64,000 bases of DNA from an uncultured Lactobacillus sp. (GCA_905204935.1 CAJLBJ010000004.1:1-64000); one strand, 5' to 3'; shown: positions 34,396 to 43,468, counted from the stretch's first letter. Notes: a model not told the origin generated them from the sequence alone. Numbers and translations: made by a program.

Positions 34396-36669
34396 ATGAA
34401 ATTATTAGCAATTGTCGAAACTAATGCACCACTTTCTTATAATCGTAAGTTACTAATGTATATGCAAAAGCATTTTGCTAAACAGGCAACAATTGAGATT
34501 GCAGAAGTTAAAGATATTCCTTTATTCAATGAGGAAATCGCCACCGATACGCCACCTGCAGTTGAAAAGATGCGTCAAAAGATTGAAGCTGCTGACGGTG
34601 TTATTTTCGGTGTACCAGAATATGATCACGGGATTCTAGCTGCCTTAAAGAGTGTGTTAGAATGGCTTTCTTATCAGCATCATCCTTTCAGAAGTAAACC
34701 ATGTATGCTTGTGGGGGGCTTCATTAGGAGTACAAGGAACTTCACGCGCACAAGATAACTTAAGAGTTATTTTAAGCTCACCAGGTGTGGAAGCAATCGT
34801 CTTACCAGCCAATGAATTTTTATTGAGTTTTGCACCTAAGGCTTTTGATGAACAAGGTGATTTGGTCGATGCTAAGACAATTTGTTTTTTAGAAGAATGT
34901 TTTAATAATTTTGTCCAAATGCTTAATACCATTAATGGTAATGCGCAAACAAAAGTTGAATGGTCTGCAACTTATGATACGGTAATCTTGGGCTTTGGAG
35001 TAGCGGGTGCGACCGCAGCCCGGTTTGCAGCAGATGCAGGTGCCCAAGTTTTATTAGTAGATGCTGCACCATATGGTCATGAAGGTGGTAATACCCGTTA
35101 TGCCGGTCAAGTTGTTGGAACAGGCGTACCTATGTAGATGGAATGTGTAACATGCGTGATTATTATCGCAAATACTTAGATATCGAACCATTTAGTTTCA
35201 AGAAATCATTTGAAAAATCCAGCACCTTGATTAAAGTTGCCGATGTATGTTTTGAATATCCTGAATATGAAGGTGTATATTCTTATGATTTAACACTTGT
35301 TCATCAAACGGTTTTTGATGCTGCATTATGGAAAATCTTGCAACAAAAAGTTGCTGACAGAGCAGATAAGATCGATGTGTGGTTAGAATCACGCGCCATT
35401 CATTTGATTCAAGATCCAGTAACTAAGGTTGTGACGGTAGCTCAGATTTCACGTGGCGGTCAAGTGTATAATGGCCGTGCTAAAAATGGGGTTGTCTTAG
35501 CGAACGATGGTTTTGAAAATAATAAAGAAATGGTGCAAAACTATCTAGGAGCCGATCACTTAGCTGTTTTAGGTAGTCTATACAACACAGGTGACGGGGT
35601 AAACATGGGCCTTAAAGTCGGAGATAAGTTATGGCATATGAAAAACTATGAAGCATTAAGCTTGCAACATGGGTTATGTTTTGCCAAAGAAGAAGGTAAG
35701 CGTGGCCGGACAATTCTAAATTGGTTTGAAACCTCTAGCGGTAGTCTGTTGACCGTTGGCGATGATGGCACTCGCTGTTTCCGTGAAGATGAAACCAATC
35801 GCCATGGGCATATCTACCAAAATGGCCAATGGCGGATGCCAATTCGGTGTGTCCATCCATATCTTATCTTTGACCAAACTAAACTTGACGAAATCATGCA
35901 AAAGCCATTACCAGTTGAAGATTTTAAAGAACGTTTGATTAGTGCACCAACGATTGCTGGTTTAGCTCAAAAGATTGGCGTTGATGCGGCTAAATTAGAA
36001 CAAACGGTGGCCGATTTCAATCATTTCGCCCAAGTCGGTCGCGATTATGCCTTTAATCGTGCGCCTGAAACGATGCGTGCCTTTGACGATGGACCATATT
36101 ATACGATGAAGATGAGTAATACCGTCTTAAATACACAAGGTGGACCAAAACGCAATACCAAAGCGGAAGTTTTAGATACCAACGAACAACCAATTCCACA
36201 TTTGTATAGTGCTGGGGAATTAGGTGGTATCTCGGCTAACCAATATCAAGGTGGCAATAATTTAGCAGAATGCTTGATTTTTGGTAAGATTGCTGGTCAA
36301 CAAGCGACTGCAACAAAAGATGATAGCGATCAAAGCTTAACCAGTACGTATCTTAATGGCATCAATGATTTATTAGATGCGCAAAAAGTTGCTGATATCA
36401 CTTGCGGACCAAACCAATATCTTGGCTCATCGCAATCCGGTATTGGTGGCCAAGTGATGACACGCGTGACCTTTGCCAACGATAAGATTGAAGAAGTTGA
36501 AGTCGTAATGCATCATGAAAGCGAAGATGTTGGCTTACAAGCCATCCGTGAAATTCCGGAAAAAATTGTCGCTCAAAACAATGTCGATGTCGATGTAATC
36601 ACTGGTGCTTCAGCAACTAGCCGTGCTATCAAAGAAGCTGTTGCAGATGCGTTAGAGAAAGTGAAATAA
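34396..36669 (+). pseudogene. Flavinylated fumarate/hydroxycinnamate-type reductase (FMN_red, FAD-binding and FMN_bind domains), two frameshifts
   Basis: Three frames together encode one roughly 757-residue protein. It has an N-terminal NADPH-dependent FMN reductase domain ([37 protein letters not shown]), an FAD-binding fumarate-reductase-like domain (VILGFGVAGATAARFAADAG; GNTRYAGQVV; YSAGELGGISANQYQGGNNL) and a C-terminal FMN_bind domain with the ApbE target ITGASATS. The first shift lies at a G6 run (34713-34718), where five G would restore the frame. The second lies near 35125-35135, before a TAG at 35135-35137. The family reduces double bonds of acids such as fumarate, acrylate or hydroxycinnamates with NAD(P)H as donor. 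Assembly error at the G run is possible, but the second lesion and the broken regulator argue for decay. Confidence 0.85.
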
Positions 36670-36677
36670 GAAAAAAG

Positions 36678-36701
36678 CCAGGGACTCTCCCTGGTTTTTT
36701 T
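36678..36701 (+). terminator. Terminator after the reductase locus
   Basis: CCAGGGA (36678-36684) pairs with TCCCTGG (36688-36694), then a seven-T run. Confidence 0.88.
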
Positions 36702-36751
36702 AACTCAAAATAGGCGTATAATTAACTCAAACAATTAATGGAGGTGTTAAA

Positions 36752-37504
36752 ATGAAGCAAATTTTATTGCGCGCAGACGATTTAGGCTATTCTAAAGCGG
36801 TAAATTATGGCATCTATGAAAGTGTGGTTTATGGGGTCATCAATAATGTTGGGGTGATGGTAAATATGCCGGCAACCCAGATGGGGATAGATTTACTGAA
36901 AGAACAAGCAATTGATTTGGGGTTACATACGGTGATTTGTGCAGGCAAACCACTTTTGCCAGCAAAGCAGGTACCTTCATTAATCGATGAGGCTGGTAAT
37001 TTTAAGGTTTCACGGCTTTATCGGCAAAACCAAGGTGCAGATTTTGTAGTGCTAGACGAGGTGGTCGCCGAAATTGAGGCACAGTATCAGCGTTTTGTTG
37101 CCTTAACAGGGCGGAAACCTGATTATTTTGAGGGGCATGCCGTTACGAGTGAAAATTTTGCCAAAGGCTTAGCAATTGTGGCAAAACGCCATGACTTGCC
37201 TTTGCTTGCGATGCCTAAGCAGATAGGAGCGGCACAATCTTTTAAGCAGGCGACCAAGTTTAACTTCATAATGGAAAGTATGCAAGATGATTATGATCCA
37301 CTAGCGATGCTAAAACGGGCGGTGGTTTCAGAAACTACGGCCATTCCAATGCTTGTTTTTCATCCCGGGTATCTAGATCAAGAAATCTTGACACAATCAA
37401 GCTTAACAATCAATCGAACTAAAGAAGTGCAGATGCTAACTAGTCCAGCAACTAAAGTACTTTTACAAGATGTGAAGTGCTTACGTTACAGTCAATGTCA
37501 CTAA
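36752..37504 (+). CDS. ChbG/YdjC-family carbohydrate deacetylase
   Basis: The 250-residue protein starts MKQILLRADDLGYSKAVNYG, with the RADD(F/L)G metal-binding motif, then LGLHTVICAGKPLLP and a C-terminal FHPGYLD, all typical of the family. Known members remove one acetyl group from phosphorylated chito-oligosaccharides (ChbG) or act on other acetylated sugars. The middle histidine motif reads YFEGHAVTSENF. GGAGG precedes ATG 36752. The next gene, a gluconokinase, has its own ribosome site 78 bases away. The substrate is not evident; an acetylated disaccharide-phosphate from the glycan pathways is plausible. Confidence 0.85.
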   Translation: MKQILLRADDLGYSKAVNYGIYESVVYGVINNVGVMVNMPATQMGIDLLKEQAIDLGLHTVICAGKPLLPAKQVPSLIDEAGNFKVSRLYRQNQGADFVVLDEVVAEIEAQYQRFVALTGRKPDYFEGHAVTSENFAKGLAIVAKRHDLPLLAMPKQIGAAQSFKQATKFNFIMESMQDDYDPLAMLKRAVVSETTAIPMLVFHPGYLDQEILTQSSLTINRTKEVQMLTSPATKVLLQDVKCLRYSQCH

Positions 37505-37582
37505 GCTAGCAACGATTTTGGCTTAACACCTAGTAAAAATCCGCGTAAAATAAGAATATAATAATTAAACGAGGAAGCAGTC

Positions 37583-39004
37583 ATGAAATATATTTTAGCG
37601 GTTGATATCGGGACAACCAATGCCAAAGTCGCTAGCTACACTTTTGATGGAAAACAAGTTACATTTGTGACAGCAGCATATGGTCAAACAGATATTACCT
37701 TACAAGATGCCAACGTTATTTTAGAGACAACATTGTGTTTATTGACTCAAACGTTAAATGAGTTAACGCAAAAAGATGCGGTACGAGAAATTGCCAAACT
37801 TGTCTTTTCAAGTGCGATGCATAGTGTTTTATTTTTAGATGAAAAATTTAATCCACTAAGTCCAGTTTATACGTGGGCCAATAATTATGGTCAAGAGTTT
37901 TTAGCGGATTTAAAAAAGCAACCAGTAGTGCAAGAATTGTATTTTAAAACTGGGACACCTTTGCATCCGATGGCACCATTCGTTAAATTATATGGCTTTA
38001 GGCAGACAAATCCTTGGTTGTTACAACAAAGTGCCTATATAGTTGGAATTAAAGAATATTTGTTATGGAATTTAACTGCGCAACTTAAAATGGATTGGGG
38101 AATTGCAAGTGCAACAGGGCTAATGATTGACTATCAGTGGAATGAGACTTTATTGGCTTGTGTTGGTCTAAGTAAAGAAAAGCTCCCCACATTAGTAGCT
38201 CCAACCTATGAGGCTAATTTAATGATAACGATGGCTAAAAAATTAGGATTACCAGCGACTACTAAGGTTGTTTGGGGCTCGAGTGATGGTGTTTTAGCTA
38301 ATTTAGGTGTCAGCCAAAAAGAACAAGAGTTGGTGTTAACTTTAGGAACCAGTGGAGCGTTACGTGTGATATCCAACCAGCCTAATTATATGGCAAAAAG
38401 CAAATTATTTTGTTATGTAGTAGATGATAACCATTGGTTGATAGGGGGGCCTTCAAATAATGGTGGTAATGTGTTGGCCTGGTTTAAAGAAAATTTTGGT
38501 TGGCAAGATAGCAGTTATTCGCAGATGTTGGCACATTTAGATGATTCAACGTGTGGAGCTAATGGTTTGTTATTTTTGCCGTATTTGTATGGTGAACGCG
38601 CTCCTTTGTGGCAAAGTGATGCTAAGGCACAATTTATTGGTTTAACAGCCCAACATACACGTGAAGATTTGTTACGTGCGGTTGTTGAAGGTATATTGTT
38701 GAATATGGCTAGCATTGTTGATTTAATGCAACAACAGCTTGGCCAGAGTTTCACTAAAATTAAGGTTACGGGAGGCTTTTTTCAAACACCAATTTGTTGT
38801 CAATTACTAGCGGATATTTTGGATAAAGAAGTAGTAGTCATGCCTAAACAAGAAGGAAGTTGTTTAGGAGCATTAAAGTTAGTCATCCATGATTTAAGTT
38901 TACCGATTACTACTATTCGTTATTCACCTAAAGAACAAAATGTTCAATGTTATCGCAATGTCTTGGCGAATTTTAAGGATGCGCAGATCAAATGTTTCGC
39001 GTGA
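37583..39004 (+). CDS. gntK: Gluconokinase, FGGY family
   Basis: The 473-residue FGGY kinase has the N-terminal ATP-binding ILAVDIGTTNAKVASY, FSSAMHSVLFLDE, the TGTPLHPMAPFVKLYGFR segment that is typical of gluconokinases, and C-terminal GERAPLWQSDAKAQFIGL and VTGGFFQTP. It would make 6-phosphogluconate, which enters the phosphoketolase route. No gluconate permease is adjacent. Related xylulokinases cannot be wholly excluded, but the HPM motif argues for gluconate. The last ten or so residues are poorly conserved. Confidence 0.8.
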   Translation: MKYILAVDIGTTNAKVASYTFDGKQVTFVTAAYGQTDITLQDANVILETTLCLLTQTLNELTQKDAVREIAKLVFSSAMHSVLFLDEKFNPLSPVYTWANNYGQEFLADLKKQPVVQELYFKTGTPLHPMAPFVKLYGFRQTNPWLLQQSAYIVGIKEYLLWNLTAQLKMDWGIASATGLMIDYQWNETLLACVGLSKEKLPTLVAPTYEANLMITMAKKLGLPATTKVVWGSSDGVLANLGVSQKEQELVLTLGTSGALRVISNQPNYMAKSKLFCYVVDDNHWLIGGPSNNGGNVLAWFKENFGWQDSSYSQMLAHLDDSTCGANGLLFLPYLYGERAPLWQSDAKAQFIGLTAQHTREDLLRAVVEGILLNMASIVDLMQQQLGQSFTKIKVTGGFFQTPICCQLLADILDKEVVVMPKQEGSCLGALKLVIHDLSLPITTIRYSPKEQNVQCYRNVLANFKDAQIKCFA

Positions 39005-39097
39005 AACATTTATCTTTATTAAATCTTAGTAATTTGAAACAAAAACACTAAATTTTGGTCATAAAATCTTCACAATGTTAGGCTAATATATAATCAT

Positions 39098-39230
39098 AGC
39101 CTGAAAGGACAGGCTGAACTACTTTCTCCCCTGAAAATAGTTATTAAATAAACGAAGTAGAAATCCCCTTAAACTTCGAAAACATAATACTCCTTTTTTT
39201 CCCGTGATTTTCCCCAATCACGGGTTTTTT
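39098..39230 (+). ncRNA. Candidate trans-acting small RNA with CU-rich hairpin loops
   Basis: In the gap after gntK a TATAAT (39089-39094) is followed by a short AGCCTG/CAGGCT hairpin (39098-39115). Three hairpins follow. AACTACTTT/AAAATAGTT (39117-39142, one mismatch) has loop CTCCCCTG. CGAAGT/ACTTCG (39153-39178) has TCCCC in its loop. The terminator CCCGTGATT/AATCACGGG (39201-39224) has loop TTCCCC and is followed by T6. A further CTCC lies in the linker at 39190-39193. Displaying C-rich loops complementary to Shine-Dalgarno sequences is the design of LhrC, RsaE and csRNA-type regulators. The -35 box is weak. No known RNA family was recognised by sequence. Confidence 0.6.
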
Positions 39231-39232
39231 GT

Positions 39233-39271
39233 ATATAAAAAAAGCCAAAAAGAACAAGATTGTTCTTTTTG
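39233..39271 (-). terminator. Terminator of the GH84 gene
   Basis: CAAAAAGAACAA (39246-39257) pairs with TTGTTCTTTTTG (39260-39271). On the minus strand it is followed by TTTTTTTATA. Confidence 0.88.
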
Positions 39272-39295
39272 ACCTTTATAGAATTATTTTGAAGC

Positions 39296-42271
39296 TTAGT
39301 GTTTCTTAAAGCCTAATACTGCTAGACCTGCTAAGAATAAGCCGGCTAGACTAGCAAGAATGGATACTTGCTCACCTGTTTGTGGAAGATTACCGTCTTT
39401 TTTAGTATTGGTATTCTTATTGGTGTTCTTATTGGTGTTCGTTGGCTTATCACTAGGCGTTTCAGGATTTTTATTAGTGTCTTCCGAATATACTGGAGCT
39501 GTCTTGGTACTAAAGTTTAACTCGCTTAAGACAACATTTTGGCTTCCCGGATCTAAAACGAGACGAATACCATCAAAACCAGTTGCTGCTTTATTTTTAC
39601 TTTGAGAGTTAGTCAAACCAAATTCATTGATTTGTTTGCTACCATCGGTTTTACCTACTTTTTGCCAAGTGCCATTGCTACGAACATAAAGTGTTCCTTT
39701 AGCTTTACCAACTAAAACAAGTGAGTTAGCATTAGTTACTGGTGTATCGCTAACTTGCTCGATAGTTGCACTCTTGGATGTGTCATTTATTTTGGCTGTA
39801 AAGTCGGTAGTAAGTGAACCATCAAAGAGAGTTTGGATAGATTTACCATCAGAACTTGAAGAGTTTGTGAGTTTGAAATTAGAAGTTCCATAGACCGATA
39901 AATCACGTATTTTTAGCCAAGAAGATGAGTCACTATTTGCTACTATAAAGACGTATTGTCCAGTAACAGGGGTACTTAAATCAACTTGAGCTAAACCGCT
40001 AGATGCAATATGGCCAACTGCTTGTTTGTCACTACCGTCTTCTTTGTTGCCAATATAAACAGTAGCATCTGTGAACATATCACCAGATGTTGCAGTATCA
40101 GTGTCACCTTGTTTTAATACGATACTTGCAATTTGTTGTGGTTTAGTTAGTTTTAATGTAATAGTATCGCCTTTAGCGGTGTTACGTGAGCTCCAAAATA
40201 GTGAAGTGTCACTGTCATCTGTTATGTTAGCAACACCATTATTTTGATAAACTGGAATTTGTGTGCTAGCCGTGCCCGTATATTTATTATTTGTGACTTT
40301 AAGTGGTGTAAAACCAAACCATGAATCTAAGTTGTTAAAATCACCATTGAGATTGGTTAACGTTTCAAAAACACCGTCACCAACGCTTGGAACAATCGCA
40401 GGTTCACTGCTATCTGTACGTCCATCTACAATAGCTTTAACTTTAGCTTGTGCGATCTCTGATTTTAGTGTAACCAAGTTTGAACCAAGTGTGTCAAGGT
40501 TGACTGGATTTGCGCTTTGAAGGGCCTCTGTAATTTCAATATTTGCTAAACTTGCTTTAGCCCAATGTGAAGCTGCATTAATCCAAGGTAAAGCATCGTT
40601 GTAAAAACCAGGTATTGCTAAGTGTTGTAATGTAACTGATGCTTGTGCAATCTTGGTAAGTTGAGCCTTGAGATTTGCCAAAGCTTGTGCATGTAAGTCG
40701 CTACCTGGAGAAGACTTTTGATAAGCCGTAACGAGACTTGAGAGAATTGGAGCTTTGGTTTGTTCATCGGCTGAGCCATGATCCCAATATTGGTTTAAAT
40801 CAGCAAAGGCCTTTAAACTATCAAGGACTGTCGAATCGTTACCAGCAATTTCTGCTAAAACATTGTTTAGAGATGTTTGAGGATTATATGTCGATGAGTT
40901 CCACATATAATCAGCGTAACTACCAATACCAATCCAAGAGGCGTATGGTTCAATCATTGGATTAGAAGTGAATCCTTCGGTTGTTTGGTACAAATCATCA
41001 GCACGACCGACTACGGGATTGAGGTATAAACGATCTTGATTAGAGTCGTTAACTGGGAAGTTATCCCAAATGAACAATTTATCTGTGTGATAAGTTTCTT
41101 TGGCCTTATTAATAGAGTCTGCTGTTATTTTATCTGAAAATACGCCTTCGCCTGTCCACTGAATATGGATGTCTTTATCTAAGGCAAGTCCTTGTGCTTC
41201 TTTAAATGGATCTTGTGCCGAACCACTATAGTTGGTAGGCACTAACCATAAAGCCGGCAGATTATTTTTTTCAACATATTCTCGTTGAACCTTGTTTAAA
41301 TAATAGGCTTGAGCATCGGCTAAAGGCGACCAACTATTGTTTGGATAGTTTGGTGTATCATGAGCCGGGAAGACGGCGGCATCCGTATCGTTGATGACTG
41401 GATTGATATCGTCTAAGGCGATATAAAATTGGGAAACACCAATTGAGCGCAACTGATCGAACTTAGCAATCGTTGCTTGATAATCGGCTGTACTAGAGTA
41501 GGTAATATCATTACCTGGCGATAAGGCATAAACGAACTCTACGTGGTTTTTCTTAGCTTCATCTACGAGTTCTTTGATTTCATTTAACTTATCTTGTGGA
41601 TATGGTTTACGCCAGTTTTCACGCAGATAAGTGTCATCTTTAGGTGAATAAATATAGGTGTTCATGCGATGTTGGCCCATGAATTTAAACATGTCTTTGC
41701 GGGCTTGATTAGACCAAGGTTGGCCATAAAAACCTTCGATAACACCGCGGATGCTCATTTGAGGAGATTCATAAACGGCTAGGTTGGTGACACTTTGTTT
41801 GTCGTTAATCGTCGTGATGACTTGGTTAAGTGCATAAAACAAACCGGTAGCATCCTTACCTTGAATTGCTAAGGCAGTTTGATTATTGATTGTACCAGAT
41901 TTGATTAAATAACCGTTGTCTTTCAAATTGTTAACTGAGTTACCGTTTAACTGTCCAACCAAGTCACTGGTGGTTTGATCATCAGCTGTACCTATACTAA
42001 TTTGGTTAAACGAGATATTATTTTCCTTTAGTAGGACTATAATTTTATTGGCTAACTCTTTATTGACAGCATCTAAACTACTTTGAATCGATACTGTTTG
42101 ATCGGTATTCTTTGTGGCTAAGACACTTGGTGTAGAATGGTTGACATTATCAGCTTTGGCAGGATGTGTAGTGGCACCTAAAACTGTGACTAAACTGACT
42201 GTGGTAATCCCCATGAATACCCATTTTTTCCCTGATTTATACATTTTGTAATGTGTTTTTTTATTCTGCAT
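39296..42271 (-). CDS. Cell-wall-anchored GH84 beta-N-acetylhexosaminidase (hyaluronidase/O-GlcNAcase family)
   Basis: The 991-residue protein has a KxYKxGKxW-type signal peptide (KMYKSGKKWVFMG), an N-terminal alpha/beta domain, the GH84 catalytic domain with RGVIEGFYGQPWSNQARKDM and the paired catalytic aspartates in IALDDINP, a helical region, an F5/8-like beta-sandwich, and a Thr/Asn/Lys spacer leading to LPQTG, a hydrophobic helix and FKKH. It would be exported and attached by sortase and cleave terminal GlcNAc-type residues from host glycans. I chose ATG 42271 because AAAGGGG lies just upstream; an upstream ATG at 42337 adds 22 residues without a ribosome site and would overlap the -35 region. 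A promoter with a cre site precedes it. Confidence 0.93.
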   Translation of the reverse strand: MQNKKTHYKMYKSGKKWVFMGITTVSLVTVLGATTHPAKADNVNHSTPSVLATKNTDQTVSIQSSLDAVNKELANKIIVLLKENNISFNQISIGTADDQTTSDLVGQLNGNSVNNLKDNGYLIKSGTINNQTALAIQGKDATGLFYALNQVITTINDKQSVTNLAVYESPQMSIRGVIEGFYGQPWSNQARKDMFKFMGQHRMNTYIYSPKDDTYLRENWRKPYPQDKLNEIKELVDEAKKNHVEFVYALSPGNDITYSSTADYQATIAKFDQLRSIGVSQFYIALDDINPVINDTDAAVFPAHDTPNYPNNSWSPLADAQAYYLNKVQREYVEKNNLPALWLVPTNYSGSAQDPFKEAQGLALDKDIHIQWTGEGVFSDKITADSINKAKETYHTDKLFIWDNFPVNDSNQDRLYLNPVVGRADDLYQTTEGFTSNPMIEPYASWIGIGSYADYMWNSSTYNPQTSLNNVLAEIAGNDSTVLDSLKAFADLNQYWDHGSADEQTKAPILSSLVTAYQKSSPGSDLHAQALANLKAQLTKIAQASVTLQHLAIPGFYNDALPWINAASHWAKASLANIEITEALQSANPVNLDTLGSNLVTLKSEIAQAKVKAIVDGRTDSSEPAIVPSVGDGVFETLTNLNGDFNNLDSWFGFTPLKVTNNKYTGTASTQIPVYQNNGVANITDDSDTSLFWSSRNTAKGDTITLKLTKPQQIASIVLKQGDTDTATSGDMFTDATVYIGNKEDGSDKQAVGHIASSGLAQVDLSTPVTGQYVFIVANSDSSSWLKIRDLSVYGTSNFKLTNSSSSDGKSIQTLFDGSLTTDFTAKINDTSKSATIEQVSDTPVTNANSLVLVGKAKGTLYVRSNGTWQKVGKTDGSKQINEFGLTNSQSKNKAATGFDGIRLVLDPGSQNVVLSELNFSTKTAPVYSEDTNKNPETPSDKPTNTNKNTNKNTNTKKDGNLPQTGEQVSILASLAGLFLAGLAVLGFKKH

Positions 42272-42308
42272 AGTAAAGCCCCTTTCATCTGTAAATAAAT
42301 ACGTCTTT

Positions 42309-42346
42309 ATTTTATTTTTAACCAGTTTGTTATGCAAGCGTTTTCT
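42309..42346 (-). promoter_or_regulatory. GH84 promoter with cre site
   Basis: On the minus strand TTGCAT (42332-42337), 17 bases, TAAAAT (42309-42314). AGAAAACGCTTGCA (42333-42346 complement) differs from the cre consensus in one key position and overlaps the -35 box. Confidence 0.7.
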
Positions 42347-42399
42347 TTTGTGTTATATCAACTTTTGAAAGTTAATATAACAAATTTTTTGGTATAAAA

Positions 42400-42430
42400 A
42401 AACAGCACGAACTTAATGTTTGTGCTGTTT
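42400..42430 (-). terminator. Bidirectional-looking terminator upstream of GH84
   Basis: AAACAGCAC (42400-42408, the first base at 42400) pairs with GTGCTGTTT (42422-42430). The minus strand continues with T7. No confirmed gene feeds into it; a 79-residue minus-strand open frame (42413-42652) ends here but looks non-coding. Confidence 0.65.
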
Positions 42431-42615
42431 GCTGGTTAAATTAAGGTTCTTAAAATGGAGATTGCGCATTAACCATTTTTCTAGGCATATTATGTTAGCT
42501 ATTTGGATTTTTCCCCATAATTTTTTGGCGAAGGAGAAACTGGTACTTCTTTGAGGTAACTTAAGCTTTATAAAGCCTGGTAAGCCAAGTTTTACTGATA
42601 GTTTTTTAAAACAAA

Positions 42616-42640
42616 AAACCGCCCTAAAAAGGACGGTTTC
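42616..42640 (-). terminator. Second minus-strand terminator in a gene-poor stretch
   Basis: On the minus strand AACCGTCC pairs with GGGCGGTT, followed by TTTTTTG. It lies about 40 bases after a possible -10 box (TATAAA near 42670 on the minus strand), so only a very short transcript or a deleted gene is implied. Confidence 0.65.
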
Positions 42641-42688
42641 CTGCAGTTCCATATACGAAACTCTCTAGTTTATATCATGTTATTATTG

Positions 42689-42698
42689 TAACCGGTTA
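42689..42698. promoter_or_regulatory. Orphan palindromic operator TAACCGGTTA
   Basis: TAACCGGTTA is a perfect palindrome with a central CG pair, the form used by LacI/GalR-family repressors. No LacI-type gene is in the window and no intact gene begins beside it. The stretch 42700-42985 otherwise shows only A/T-rich DNA with a TATAAT at 42949-42954. Confidence 0.4.
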
Positions 42699-42985
42699 AA
42701 TCATTTATTGCAAGAGGATAATTGAATTTTTTATCCAAATACCGCAAATATGTGTGATTACCCATATGAGAGGTTTAAACTTTAGAAAGATGCTTTGACC
42801 TCTAAACTTGTAGAAGGGAGTAAAGTTACTTGAATACTGTTGTCTTCTTAGAAACTAAAATAAAATTTGCTATCAAAAAACAAAATAACCGAATGTAGTT
42901 ACAACTCATAAAATTAATTATTCTAGAACTATTGAGAAATAAATCTGTTATAATCAGAAAAAAAGAAGCGCTAAAATGGTTTTAA

Positions 42986-43132
42986 CAAGTTTTGATTAGT
43001 TTAGTTACTGGTACTATTAATAATAGTACTTTTGCACATTCAGGTTACTGTAAGCTTGTATTAAATGGAGCCAATGTAATGATTGGATCAGGTGCAAGAA
43101 ATTACTTTAATCCAAGATATAGGGGCGATTAG
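42986..43132 (+). pseudogene. Possible broken small peptide gene upstream of an immunity-like gene
   Basis: An open frame of 48 codons without a proper start (TTG at 42992 is the best candidate) ends TAG directly against the ATG of the next gene (TAGATG). Its product contains SLVTGTINNSTFAHSGYCK and ends GSGARNYFNPRYRGD. An ATG in another frame at 42976 (MVLTSFD, stop) suggests a one-base frameshift at the T run. I do not recognise the peptide: no double-glycine leader and no YGNGV motif. Abutment to an immunity-like gene suggests a class II bacteriocin remnant, but this is inference only. Confidence 0.35.
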
Positions 43133-43438
43133 ATGGCTAAAATAACAGAAAAAGAAATTATAGACGAGGTATATAATCTCATTTTAAACAAGAATGTCCA
43201 GCAAGACGAACGTGTAATTCTCGTGAATTTCAAAAACAATGTCGGGGCTAAGGCTGATTTCCAAAATGAATTGATGAAATTAGCTGGTGAATTACAACAG
43301 TTAGCAGTTAAAAATTTATCAAACAATAAAAAAATGAGTTTTGAAGTTAGCGAATTTAGTAAAAAGATCGCTTATTACGGAGAATTAAAATCAAACTGGG
43401 CTCGTGGATTGCTTATGATGAATATGATTTTCAGATAA
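43133..43438 (+). CDS. Small helical protein, possible bacteriocin immunity protein
   Basis: This 101-residue protein is predicted helical and slightly basic, without signal or membrane segments: MAKITEKEIIDEVYNLILNK, then a Lys/Asn-rich middle and a C-terminal FSKKIAYYGELKSNWARGLL. Size, four-helix pattern and the YxxxLxxNxxxGLxxM-like end resemble enterocin A-type immunity proteins, but I cannot confirm the family by eye. AGGGG lies before ATG 43133, and the start abuts the stop of a small upstream frame, so translation may be coupled. A terminator follows. The surrounding DNA is AT-rich and gene-poor. Confidence 0.55.
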   Translation: MAKITEKEIIDEVYNLILNKNVQQDERVILVNFKNNVGAKADFQNELMKLAGELQQLAVKNLSNNKKMSFEVSEFSKKIAYYGELKSNWARGLLMMNMIFR

Positions 43439-43439
43439 A

Positions 43440-43468
43440 AAAGGACTTAGATAAGCAAAGTCTTTTTT
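43440..43468 (+). terminator. Terminator after the immunity-like gene
   Basis: GACTT (43444-43448) pairs with AAGTC (43458-43462), flanked by AAA/TTT pairs, and is followed by a seven-T run. Confidence 0.7.

Noticed and set aside
39098..39230. 6S RNA, SRP RNA or tmRNA at the small RNA candidate
   Set aside because: The ends do not pair into the long 6S rod, there is no SRP GGAA loop motif, and the length is far too short for tmRNA.
42413..42652. 79-residue minus-strand open frame
   Set aside because: It has no ribosome site, carries a terminator hairpin (42616-42640) inside its own 5' part and shows no recognisable sequence pattern.
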